Shown one piece after another: positions 7,008 to 14,817 of a DNA stretch of 32,890 nucleotides. The stretch is from a virus. Numbering within the stretch: position 1 is the stretch's first letter; each line of letters starts with the position of its first letter. Made by a program: the position numbers and the translations under genes. The stretch lies in IMG/VR virus record IMGVR_UViG_3300034684_000438, positions 1 through 32,890 of that record; one strand, given 5' to 3'. Below the pieces are notes generated by a model that saw only the letters and a list, made by a program, of their open reading frames with translations, ran no database searches and was not told the origin of the DNA.

Positions 7008-7217
7008 CTACTCCGCACAGTCGACGCACAACCCCACGCCGGGGATAGCCGCCAGCCGCGCTACGGGTATCGGCTCGCCACACTCGGCACAACAATGGAT
7101 GCCGCAGACCACATCTGGCGGCGGTCCAGTCCAGTGGCTACGCCCGGCGGCGACGCTGATGGCGGCCTCTCGTTCCCGCGATTCGAGATCTGATGCCTGG
7201 TCAAAAATATCGGGCAT
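7008..7217 (-). CDS. TraR/DksA-type C4 zinc-finger protein
   Basis: A 69-residue protein close in length to TraR (73). A short N-terminal helix is followed by CAECGEPIPVARLAAIPGVG and CVDC near the C-terminus, the C4 zinc-finger with the GxPIPxxR...PG signature of TraR and phage DksA-like proteins. TraR enters the RNA polymerase secondary channel and shifts promoter choice without ppGpp; phage members are thought to do the same for host transcription. The start at 7217 is set by AGGAG 7 bases upstream. It is the last gene before the terminator. Confidence 0.88.
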   Translation of the reverse strand: MPDIFDQASDLESREREAAISVAAGRSHWTGPPPDVVCGIHCCAECGEPIPVARLAAIPGVGLCVDCAE

Positions 7218-7227
7218 ATCCCTACTC

Positions 7228-7479
7228 CTATACTTCAATAGTCACACGCCGCTTTTCGCCGTCATGGACGCGCACCAGTTCCGCACGCTGCACCCCGAGG
7301 GTGCGCAAGGCCGTCAGCACAGCCTGACGTTGCTGCATCCATGCTCCATACCCGGCAGAGAGATAGGCCACCCCGTCGAAGATTTGCACCTGCACGGAGA
7401 ACTCCCACGGGTCGCCATAGCATTTGTGCTCCGGCCCGCAGCGGATGGTGCAGCCGGTGATTTCGACTGTCGCGGGCAT
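7228..7479 (-). CDS. Hypothetical phage protein, 83 residues
   Basis: No family is recognised. The protein is predicted soluble, with strands in the first half (TVEITGC; FSVQVQIFDGVAYLSAGYG) and a helix in the middle (QRQAVLTALRTLGV). Its ATG at 7479 overlaps the stop of the small membrane protein gene (TGATG), so it is translationally coupled and part of the late operon. A longer frame exists upstream but lies over the membrane-protein gene in another frame. Cysteines at 10, 14 and 20 might bind metal. Confidence 0.65.
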   Translation of the reverse strand: MPATVEITGCTIRCGPEHKCYGDPWEFSVQVQIFDGVAYLSAGYGAWMQQRQAVLTALRTLGVQRAELVRVHDGEKRRVTIEV

Positions 7480-7628
7480 CACAGGCTCCAGCGGCTGGCC
7501 ACGGCCAGCACAGCCGTGGCAGCGGCAACCGCGTAGAGTGGCCACCAGCAGTCCATCGCGACCAGCGCAGGGGCCGCAACTATCCACAGCGCGGCGATAC
7601 CAAGTGCCGCCCATGTCAGCCTGTCCAT
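7479..7628 (-). CDS. Small two-helix membrane protein, 49 residues
   Basis: A short reading frame begins at the ATG at 7628, 5 bases after a strong GAGGAGG. Translation gives MDRLTWAALGIAALW..., with two hydrophobic segments (about 5-22 and 27-43) joined by a short turn containing DCWWP, and a short polar end (SRWSL). It overlaps the next start by TGATG. The tight spacing between the tail-tip gene and the 83-residue gene supports it being real. The function is unknown; a holin-like or superinfection-exclusion peptide is possible but not shown. Confidence 0.65.
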   Translation of the reverse strand: MDRLTWAALGIAALWIVAAPALVAMDCWWPLYAVAAATAVLAVASRWSL

Positions 7629-7638
7629 ACGCGCCTCC

Positions 7639-9804
7639 TCACGCCCGCGTGGTGCTCACGCTCCACGTCGTCCAACTGGTGTAGCCGTCCCGCACGGACT
7701 CGACCTCAATACGCAGACTCGTGTTGAGCCTGCCGAGGGCACAATCCGCGGTCTCCGTATCCCATGTCCATGAGGTGCCGGTCAGACCGGTGACGGTCCG
7801 GCGCAATACTCCCCCCTCACCATAGACCCGCACGGTGTAGGTGGTGCCCGCTTCCGGGCCGATGTCCGCCGCCCCCTGCTCTACGAGCGTGCCGCCCGTC
7901 TGCTGTTTGCGGTCACGATGCGCCCACGAGACTGTCAGCGGGCCGGTGATGACATCCGGGAAGTATGCGCCGTTCAGCCGCACGTTGCCGGGTGGATACG
8001 GACGGAAGGCCCGCGCCCGCAGCGTGACCGTGTCCAGCGGGGCAGCAGCCTCAAAAAGCTCGCCTCGCGCCGTGCGCGTGAGTGCCTTGACCTTGACCGT
8101 CTCGCCTTCGAGGTATTCGGTGCCGTCGTAACCCGTGTCGTCCAGCCCATCTACGCCACAGAACCACAGCCGTGTGCCGGCGGGATGTCCCTGCGGCACG
8201 GTGTCGAGCACCCCGCGAGCGACTGTCACCAGCCCACCGTTGATGAGGGCCTTGACCATCACCAGCTCGTCACCGAGGTAGGCGATGCAGCCGATATGCA
8301 CGAGGTGCGTGTCCAGCTCGGTGTCGAGCATAAACTCGGTCGTCTGTGGCCCGATGTTTGCCCGCAGCGTGCCCGTGGGCGTCCAGTCGCCTGACCCACG
8401 CGAGACATACTCGCTGCCCTCCTGCGCGACGAGGTTGTAGCTCATGGCGTCGGGAGTGGGCTTGGCGGCGAGCAGCGCGACCACCCCCGCCTTCGGGTCG
8501 TAGGCGTCCTGTATGGCGGGGATGTCGCCCGTGATGGCCTTGACGAGCACATAGTACGGAATCTCCGTGAGCCTCCGCAGAGCGGCGGCCTGTGGGATGC
8601 TGACCGGGTTTTCCCACCCGGTGGGGGTTGCCGAGGTGATGACCGACGCGGCCAGCGCGTACACGTCTTCGATGGCCTCGACAGTCACCTTGCGGTCGGT
8701 GGGGGTGCCGTAGTCAATGGTAACGGCCCGCATGTAGATGGCGTCGAGACCGTACTCGGGCCAGTGCAGCTTGAACACATCGCCGGGCAACAGGTCTGTG
8801 AGGTGCCGCTTGCCCACGATGGTGGCCTTGGCCAGCACCGCCGACCTCTGGCGCAGGTCGCGTGTGGCCACTTTGGATGCCACACTGCTGCGAGTGATTG
8901 CGGGATACTCCACCGTCTCCGCAACGGTCTGTCCCTGCGCCGCACGCGCCGCCGGGTTGCGGATAGTGATACAGCGCTCGACCGGGCCGACGTCGGTCAC
9001 TTCGCTGAACTTGACCACCAGTTGGTTGACGCGCTCGGCATACCCGAGACGGGCGAAGCTGCGCAGTTCCGATATTTCCGCAGGGCCGAAGACCGGGACC
9101 GTCGCCGGGTCGTAGTCGCCGCGCATAAGGCGCAGCATCCACAGCCCGGTGCGGGGGTGGGTGTAGAGCACCGCGTCGATGTGGCGGTTGATGTCGCCGA
9201 TGAAGTCCTCCATGGGGTCCTGCGAACTCCATGTGGTGGAGAGGCCGAAGTCCTCCGCATACAACTGGTCGGCGACAGCACGGAAAGAGGCGTCGTCGAT
9301 GGTCTGCGGTGGATAGCCGAGGCCCCATTCAGTGTTCGTAAGGCACTCGTAGATGATGTGCGCCGGGTTGCGGTCAAGGCCAATGGCACACCGCGTGGGG
9401 TACCAATCGCAGGAGGTGCGCCGTACCAACATGGACCACGGCTTGATGTACGGGTTCATGCTGGCGAGATACATCTGGCGCATGACTAGCGAGACCACGC
9501 CCCGGAACGCCGGAACCAGCGAACCGAGGTTGCGGACGAGGTAGTCGTTCTGCCCCTGCGACGGCCCGCCCATCAGCACGTCGACGGCACCCACGATGCC
9601 GCCCTCGCGCTTCTCGCCGCCGAACAGTTCAGGCTGATTGATGTCGATACGCCCGCCGTAGCACGAACCCTTCCACGCCTCGCGCTCGCCCACGCGGATG
9701 GCGCGGACCTCATCGAGGCCGTGACACAGGGCCACATGCAGCCCGAGAAAATACTTGTAGCCAATCGTCGTGGACTTCGAGCCACCACCGCCTCCCCCGC
9801 CCAT
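7639..9804 (-). CDS. Tail tip / baseplate hub protein (Phage-tail_3-like)
   Basis: A 721-residue structural protein. It opens with a Gly-rich run (MGGGGGGGSK) typical of the tail-tip proteins of lambda-gpJ-like and gene-transfer-agent-like tails. The first 400 residues carry tip-hub blocks (IRVGEREAW near 37-45, GYPPQTIDD, DPMEDFIGDINRHIDAVLY, YAERVNQLVVKFSEV). The C-terminal third, with the end of a repeated beta pattern (FRPYPPGNVRLNG..., YTVRVYGEGGVLRRTVTGL), looks like fibronectin-III-type modules as in gpJ. It should form the distal end of the tail and contribute to host recognition. GGAGG lies 6 bases before the start, and the start overlaps the previous stop (ATGA). Confidence 0.85.
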   Translation of the reverse strand: MGGGGGGGSKSTTIGYKYFLGLHVALCHGLDEVRAIRVGEREAWKGSCYGGRIDINQPELFGGEKREGGIVGAVDVLMGGPSQGQNDYLVRNLGSLVPAFRGVVSLVMRQMYLASMNPYIKPWSMLVRRTSCDWYPTRCAIGLDRNPAHIIYECLTNTEWGLGYPPQTIDDASFRAVADQLYAEDFGLSTTWSSQDPMEDFIGDINRHIDAVLYTHPRTGLWMLRLMRGDYDPATVPVFGPAEISELRSFARLGYAERVNQLVVKFSEVTDVGPVERCITIRNPAARAAQGQTVAETVEYPAITRSSVASKVATRDLRQRSAVLAKATIVGKRHLTDLLPGDVFKLHWPEYGLDAIYMRAVTIDYGTPTDRKVTVEAIEDVYALAASVITSATPTGWENPVSIPQAAALRRLTEIPYYVLVKAITGDIPAIQDAYDPKAGVVALLAAKPTPDAMSYNLVAQEGSEYVSRGSGDWTPTGTLRANIGPQTTEFMLDTELDTHLVHIGCIAYLGDELVMVKALINGGLVTVARGVLDTVPQGHPAGTRLWFCGVDGLDDTGYDGTEYLEGETVKVKALTRTARGELFEAAAPLDTVTLRARAFRPYPPGNVRLNGAYFPDVITGPLTVSWAHRDRKQQTGGTLVEQGAADIGPEAGTTYTVRVYGEGGVLRRTVTGLTGTSWTWDTETADCALGRLNTSLRIEVESVRDGYTSWTTWSVSTTRA

Positions 9805-10070
9805 CAGGCACCTCCACCCTTACGAACGCGCCACGGGGTGCGTTTCGGCTTGGCGGCCTCTGCTTCCGCTGCGCGGCGTTCACGGGCGCGCTCCAAGGCT
9901 TGCAGGGCCATGCCGTCGCCTATTTCCTCCAGCCGCACAGAGGAGACGCCCTCGTGCAAAAACGTAGGCCAGTCGATGCCATAACGGGCACAGAACTCGC
10001 GGCACCCCCGGCTGCACATATGCGCGGCGCGGACATCGTCCATTCGCACCATGATGACGTCGTCGCTCAT
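9804..10070 (-). CDS. Small tail-module protein, 88 residues
   Basis: The sequence has the block CSRGCREFCARYGIDWPTFL followed by a helix ending in a basic tail (KPKRTPWRVRKGG). Equivalent small proteins sit at the same place, just before the tail-tip gene, in many siphophages and Mu-like phages with non-contractile tails. The ATG at 10070 shares bases with the stop of the upstream gene (TAATG) and its stop overlaps the tip gene start, so the three genes are translationally coupled. Its role is probably tail-tip assembly, inferred from position only. Confidence 0.75.
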   Translation of the reverse strand: MSDDVIMVRMDDVRAAHMCSRGCREFCARYGIDWPTFLHEGVSSVRLEEIGDGMALQALERARERRAAEAEAAKPKRTPWRVRKGGGA

Positions 10071-10345
10071 TACTTGCCTCCGCGACTCTTGCCGCTCTTC
10101 TCTTTGACGGGTTCCGTGCGCAGGTCTCCGTACCAGACCACGTTGGGCGACTCGTGCCAGACAGTGCCGAACACGACGGGAATAGACCGCCCCTCTTCGG
10201 CTGTCGGCACATCGAACTGGTCGAGGGTCGCTGGCTTGGGCGTGTCCGGGCGGGGTGGTTTCCGCTGCAAGAGGTAGGATGCCGCCGACACCACGGTGGA
10301 GATGGCGACATAGACAAAGAATGCAGTCCAAGAGAACGGCTCCAT
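10070..10345 (-). CDS. Tail-module protein with N-terminal transmembrane helix
   Basis: A 91-residue protein starting MEPFSWTAFFVYVAIS, with one hydrophobic segment (about 5-24), then RKPPRPDTPKPATLDQFDVPTA, an extended Pro-rich linker, and a globular piece with EGRSIPVVFGTVW. The EGRxIPVVFGT pattern is the one found at the start of tail-assembly/tip proteins, here as a stand-alone gene. The start at 10345 follows GAGG by 5 bases and avoids the longer frame that runs into the upstream gene. It may tether tip assembly to the membrane or be a minor virion component. Confidence 0.75.
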   Translation of the reverse strand: MEPFSWTAFFVYVAISTVVSAASYLLQRKPPRPDTPKPATLDQFDVPTAEEGRSIPVVFGTVWHESPNVVWYGDLRTEPVKEKSGKSRGGK

Positions 10346-10352
10346 GTTCGCC

Positions 10353-11150
10353 TCACATGATGGGGTCGCCCGCGAAGGGGTTTTTGTACGGTACCCAAGG
10401 GAAGCCACCGAAGTTCAAGATATTTCCGAACTTCGCGTTGCAGGTCTCGCGGGTGCAATCGCAACCGGCGTAGACGGTGACAGGCTCGTCGACATTCAGG
10501 TCGATGATGGCGTTGTTCAGCGTGAGCACCGCGCCGTTCTGCGCCAGCACCCACCGCTTCGCCCCTCTGGATGTCGTCAGCAACCCGCCCGTGGCCCAGC
10601 CCGCCGCCAGCGGCACGGGCAGGGTGAGAGTCACGCCGCTGTAGGAGACCACTCCGGCATAGACCACCTTGTAGCTCTCGCTCTGGACACCGCACGCCGA
10701 ACTGTACAGCTCATGGCGGCATAGCCGCTGATACATGGCCCGCAGGCCGGGGCGGCGCAGCGAGGTGAAGACAGGCTCGCAGGTGATGGACGCCGTCGAG
10801 CCAGCGAACATCACCGAGGTGACACGCCCCTGCCACAACACCACGAAATCACCGTCGCCCTTGTGGTAGCTGAATACGGTGAGACTGATGACGTCGTCTG
10901 GCGGCGGCCCCACATACAGCGCTGCGAGCTTGTTATCGCGGGGCACGGTGATGGTGATGTCGGCCTTGCTGATGTCGTGGGCGATGGAGATGCCGGTGCG
11001 TTCCATGGGCGTGGCCTTGTAGCTTTCGCCCTGATAGCTCACGTCCGCATCCGAGGACGTGAAACAGTAGCGGTTTACGCCGTACACGAAGCGGAAAAGC
11101 TCCACGGGCCGACCGCCGAAAATGGAGAGGTCTGTCAGCCTCCACGTCAT
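10353..11150 (-). CDS. Tail hub component, DUF2163 / phage BR0599 family, possible Fe-S protein
   Basis: A 265-residue protein of the DUF2163 / Phage_BR0599 family. The N-terminal half carries DUF2163 features (a GxxVELFRF start, ISKADITITVPRDN) and the C-terminus has the diagnostic CDCTRETCNAKFGN...NFGGFPWVPYKNPF block. Cysteines at 144, 153, 230, 232 and 237 provide a ligand set; lambda tail-tip protein gpL and related hub proteins carry an iron-sulfur cluster on such conserved cysteines. It should sit in the tail tip between the distal tail protein and the tip protein. AAGGAG lies 8 bases before the ATG, and the start overlaps the previous stop (ATGA). Confidence 0.87.
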   Translation of the reverse strand: MTWRLTDLSIFGGRPVELFRFVYGVNRYCFTSSDADVSYQGESYKATPMERTGISIAHDISKADITITVPRDNKLAALYVGPPPDDVISLTVFSYHKGDGDFVVLWQGRVTSVMFAGSTASITCEPVFTSLRRPGLRAMYQRLCRHELYSSACGVQSESYKVVYAGVVSYSGVTLTLPVPLAAGWATGGLLTTSRGAKRWVLAQNGAVLTLNNAIIDLNVDEPVTVYAGCDCTRETCNAKFGNILNFGGFPWVPYKNPFAGDPIM

Positions 11151-12829
11151 TGCGCTATCTCCTTGACGGGAACGGCCAGCCGCGCCACTCCCGCCCTGTC
11201 GTGCTGCAACTGGACGGCGTCGGTGTTGAGGCGGTGCAGCGACAGCCACGAGATGCGCCGCACGTCTGCTGGTGTCGTCACCCTGCCGATGAACCCGTCT
11301 ATGGTGAGCACATCCTCGCCCGGGTTGCCGGTCACGGCTCCAAGCACCTCGAAGAAGAACTGTGCGCCATCTGTCAGCTCGACCATGATATGACGCCGCA
11401 CCGGGCAGCCGTAGAGCAACCGCGAAAAGGATACGTCGCGCACCCGGATGGACTTCTCGGCTGCGCCCACGGTGGCCATAAGCTCAAGGTCGCCACGCCA
11501 CGAGGGCATCCAGAACGGCGCGACCCTGCCCGCCCTGCGGTGCAGCCACTTGCGCATGGCCCACACCTCGGCCTGTGTCCGCAGCCGCCAGCGCATCTCA
11601 TACCCGGCAGTGCTATACGTGCGCGGCGCGTCGATGGTGCAGGTGCCCACGCCGTAGTCGAGCACCGTCATGGGACGTTCGATTTGCCGCTGCACCATGT
11701 CTCCCTCCGCAAGCAGCGGGTCGAGCAACACGTCATAGCCCTTGTACTGCACCGGTGCGGGGTCGCCCACGAACTCCACGTTGTCGACGACGAGGAAGCG
11801 AGCACCGAACTCCGCCGGGCCGCTCACATGGTCGTCGCGCCGGGCTGCGCCCACGATGCGCGTGGTGCGCACCGGCATGACCAGTATCGGCCCCGGCCCG
11901 AAGGCCACCGAGGTGGGCAGCACGAAGTCGAGACGCCCGGAAGAGACACCGGACACCTGCAAGGTCTCGTTGACCTGCGGCGACTGCCACAGCATCACCA
12001 GCCCGGCGGGGCGATGGTCGGCGCGGGTGGTATCCACATTCACGCCGGTGGCCCCTACCGCCAGCGGCCCCTGCATCTCAACCTGCTCGGGCCATACCGG
12101 CATGGCCCAGCTACGCCCCTGCCAGCCGTACAGGGCCGTTTCGATGGCAGCGCTTTCCATAGGTGTGCGGGCCAGCACCGTGACCTCCCACGACTGACGC
12201 GGGGCGTTGCGCAGCCGCGCCCGCTGTTCGCTTCCGTCACGGGCCTCGATGATGTCGGTGAGCCATTCCAGCAGTTCGTTCTGGGGCGACTTGGGCAGCC
12301 ACACCCACGCCACGATGCGGCGACCCACAACCACCACGGTCAACACAACGGCTGACCCGAAGTCGAGGTCGAGATGCCCCTCGATGATGGGCGGGCCGTC
12401 CATCTGGATGGTCAGGTTGAACGTGCGCGACTGGAGAGCACCAAGGGTGAAGCCTGTTTCCTCCACGTCCACGTCGATGCCGTCCATGCCGTCCTTGCCG
12501 ACAGCTTGGCAGACCTTCGGCACCCGGTAGGCGTTCCAAAGCTCGACCTCGCGGGTGATGGTGCCTGTGAGGTTGCCCACGTCAATCTTGGTGGGGTTGA
12601 GGTAGAACTTGTCGTAGAGGTCGTCGGCAAAGCTGTAGGTGCGCACGCCAGCACGTTGAACAGGCAAGGCTGGACGCGCCAGCGGATGGGAGACTGCCCC
12701 TGCCCCCATTCCCCCGACCGGTACAGGGCCTCCGCCATCTATACCGGAAAACGCGCTTATAGATGCTGAAATGTCAGCTACGATTGCGGCCTTCAGTCCG
12801 CTGATGATGACCCCGGCAAACGTACCCAC
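11147..12829 (-). CDS. Distal-tail / tail-hub protein, 560 residues
   Basis: A large beta-rich tail protein. After a Gly/Ala-rich, probably helical N-terminus (1-50), the region YSFADDLYDKFYLNPTKIDV starts the body. The central block WEVTVLARTP...ALYGWQGRSWAMPVWP and a later repeat-like block (YEMRWRLRTQAEVWAMRKWLHRRAGRVAPFWMPSW) look like two related modules, each ending in an xPxW motif. Such proteins follow the tape measure and side fibre genes in siphophages of the JBD/B3 and YuA types. GTG is the likely start (12829), 2 bases after the previous stop. I am sure it is a tail protein but not of the exact equivalence to gpM or gpL. Confidence 0.75.
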   Translation of the reverse strand: MGTFAGVIISGLKAAIVADISASISAFSGIDGGGPVPVGGMGAGAVSHPLARPALPVQRAGVRTYSFADDLYDKFYLNPTKIDVGNLTGTITREVELWNAYRVPKVCQAVGKDGMDGIDVDVEETGFTLGALQSRTFNLTIQMDGPPIIEGHLDLDFGSAVVLTVVVVGRRIVAWVWLPKSPQNELLEWLTDIIEARDGSEQRARLRNAPRQSWEVTVLARTPMESAAIETALYGWQGRSWAMPVWPEQVEMQGPLAVGATGVNVDTTRADHRPAGLVMLWQSPQVNETLQVSGVSSGRLDFVLPTSVAFGPGPILVMPVRTTRIVGAARRDDHVSGPAEFGARFLVVDNVEFVGDPAPVQYKGYDVLLDPLLAEGDMVQRQIERPMTVLDYGVGTCTIDAPRTYSTAGYEMRWRLRTQAEVWAMRKWLHRRAGRVAPFWMPSWRGDLELMATVGAAEKSIRVRDVSFSRLLYGCPVRRHIMVELTDGAQFFFEVLGAVTGNPGEDVLTIDGFIGRVTTPADVRRISWLSLHRLNTDAVQLQHDRAGVARLAVPVKEIAQ

Positions 12830-12831
12830 AG

Positions 12832-13881
12832 CTACACCCCATCATACGGGATGGCAAAGCCCGCGCAGACCTTGCCCGTCTCTTTGTATGTAAGCGGCAA
12901 GATCATCCAGCGTTCGGCACCCATGGTGATGATGTCACCCGGTGAGTAGCCGTCCATCCTGACAATGCGAAGTCCCGTCACCTCTCCGAGCAGTTGGTAC
13001 GCATAAGGTGATGACGAGAGAATAAGCCCAAGCCTGATGGGGATGAGCGGGACAATGGATGTGTACGCAGATGGTTCTGACGCGAGCAAGTTCACATCCA
13101 TATTGCCGCTGTTCAGGTAATCGACCTCGCCTGTTCTGTTGTCTATGGACTGCAAACCCGTCAGCCGATACCCCTCACCACCAGCGGTTGTAGGCCCCAT
13201 CGCCCAGCCGGTCGTGCCTACGCCATCGACCTTTGCAAATGCAGCCATCGGCTGGACAAAGGGGTCTGAGTTGAAAGGAATCAGATTGAAGTCTGACCGT
13301 GGGGAGTACATGTCGGTGCATCCCGCACAGAACGCGCCTCCATCAAAAGAGCCATATTTACGCATTGTCCCAAGAATGAGGTGTCGCCACTTCCCGACTT
13401 CGTGCTCAATGGATATGCACATCTCCATCGCCACAAGGTCGAGGAAGAACCGATAACTGGGTATTGCGCCGAGACATTTCGCCCCGGCAGCTAACGACTG
13501 GCTAGCGTCCGCCGGGAGAGTCGGGGCACCCGGTTGTTTATCCCACGTCCTTGCCCCGTCAAAGCCTGTGGATGGGCACCCAGCAAGCCCGGTGAACTGG
13601 CTTCTATATTGCGTGAAACCATCAACAGCTCCAGCCCCCGAAGATGTCGGAACGCTCCCGCTGACGACCGAGGCACGAACAGCAGAGCGAAAGTTCCAGT
13701 AGACGCTGCCTCGTTGCACATGCAGCCGTTTGCCTTCCGATGAGGCAGAACCTGAATACGTTCTATAAGATGAGGCGTCATCAGCCCATAAGTTCACCGT
13801 AAAGCCATTCGCTAACAGAAACTCACGCAACTTCCCAAGCAAGTCATCCGCGTTGTTAGCCGTGCCGTATTCGTATGGCAT
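12832..13881 (-). CDS. Virion structural protein, paralogue of its upstream neighbour
   Basis: A 349-residue protein that shares its layout with the 309-residue product of 13885-14814. It begins M-x-YExGTA followed by DLLGKLREFL, then has a beta-rich middle (YRFFLDLVAMEMCISIEHE...WRHLILGTMRKYG) and a C-terminal LGEVTGLRIVRMDGYSPGDIITMGAERWMILP block. This arrangement fits a siphophage family of minor tail proteins coded after the tape measure, often linked to receptor binding. The start is set by GGAG 6 bases upstream. The DNA is visibly less GC-rich than the tape measure or hub genes, suggesting more recent exchange. Confidence 0.72.
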   Translation of the reverse strand: MPYEYGTANNADDLLGKLREFLLANGFTVNLWADDASSYRTYSGSASSEGKRLHVQRGSVYWNFRSAVRASVVSGSVPTSSGAGAVDGFTQYRSQFTGLAGCPSTGFDGARTWDKQPGAPTLPADASQSLAAGAKCLGAIPSYRFFLDLVAMEMCISIEHEVGKWRHLILGTMRKYGSFDGGAFCAGCTDMYSPRSDFNLIPFNSDPFVQPMAAFAKVDGVGTTGWAMGPTTAGGEGYRLTGLQSIDNRTGEVDYLNSGNMDVNLLASEPSAYTSIVPLIPIRLGLILSSSPYAYQLLGEVTGLRIVRMDGYSPGDIITMGAERWMILPLTYKETGKVCAGFAIPYDGV

Positions 13882-13884
13882 CGC

Positions 13885-14814
13885 CTACTCCATCCTGATG
13901 GCTACAAAGTTATCTGGTGCAGCGAGTGAACCGCCATTAAATACAGTGTGGGGCACGCCATCGCTGGTCACGGTGTCTTCGCCAACAAGTCCGAAGCCAG
14001 GCAAGGCGAACAGACCTTCAAACTCGCCATAGATGTTTCTCGATGAGCCTTGAGAGCAAAGTAGCATTGGAAGCAACGGGTACGTCCCATCCCTGTTGGG
14101 TCGCATCTGTGTCAATGAGCAGGAAAGATATGCGGCTGGCCTTGTTGCATAAGGAAGGATACAAAGGTCTGTATATACTGTAGAGCTTGCCTTGAACAAT
14201 ACAGGATACCATTGCGTACCCAAGAAATAGCCTTGGCTTACAGTAGGCTTACCAGATGATGGATGGCGTGGATAATAAAAAGGACTATGCGCAGCAGAGG
14301 AATCAGTCCACACAAGCGCATCGTAGCAACAGCCCCCGATGAAGAGCGGATAGGGCAAATTCTTCGGGGGGCCATAAGGCATAATGAGGCCAAGGTAGGC
14401 AATCTGGTACGTCGTGCCTGCCCTTGCTACAACGATAATGCGTCGACCGCTGGCAACGAACCAGTAGTTCATGGGCGAGTTGACAAGCAGCAATCGCGGC
14501 TGGTTCGTGCCGCCCATCGCCCCCGGTTGTGCGTCAAAAGTGACATTTGCAAACGCGGTGAAGCCTTGGAGTTTCCAGTTGTAACCGCTTATGGCTGGGG
14601 CATCTTCCGTTTTGATGCCCACATAAATCTGGTCTACCCCGGCAAGCCCCGGCCCGCGCAGGATGAGTTCGTGGTCGCCGCTAGCAGGTGCGGTGTGGCG
14701 CATGACCGTCCACTGCTGGCCCGCAGCCACAAGTGCGGCGTTGGTGGTGACGAAGGTCTTGAGCTTGGCGATAAGGTCTTTGTAGTCCGTCGCCGTGCCG
14801 ATTTCATAGGCCAT
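13885..14814 (-). CDS. Virion structural protein with conserved EGL...DT C-terminal block
   Basis: A 309-residue protein encoded immediately downstream of the tape measure gene. MAYEIGTATDYKDLIAKLKTF opens a conserved N-terminal helix, and the middle holds MNYWFVASGRRIIVVAR...YQIAYLGLIMPYG. The end carries YGEFEGLFALPGFGLVGED and a final NFVAIRME strand, a pattern I associate with minor tail proteins of siphophages. It aligns segment by segment with its downstream paralogue. GGAGG lies 6 bases before the ATG. The middle of the gene (about 14030-14300) is AT-richer than its ends, compatible with a swapped variable section. Confidence 0.72.
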   Translation of the reverse strand: MAYEIGTATDYKDLIAKLKTFVTTNAALVAAGQQWTVMRHTAPASGDHELILRGPGLAGVDQIYVGIKTEDAPAISGYNWKLQGFTAFANVTFDAQPGAMGGTNQPRLLLVNSPMNYWFVASGRRIIVVARAGTTYQIAYLGLIMPYGPPKNLPYPLFIGGCCYDALVWTDSSAAHSPFYYPRHPSSGKPTVSQGYFLGTQWYPVLFKASSTVYTDLCILPYATRPAAYLSCSLTQMRPNRDGTYPLLPMLLCSQGSSRNIYGEFEGLFALPGFGLVGEDTVTSDGVPHTVFNGGSLAAPDNFVAIRME

Positions 14815-14817
14815 GGT

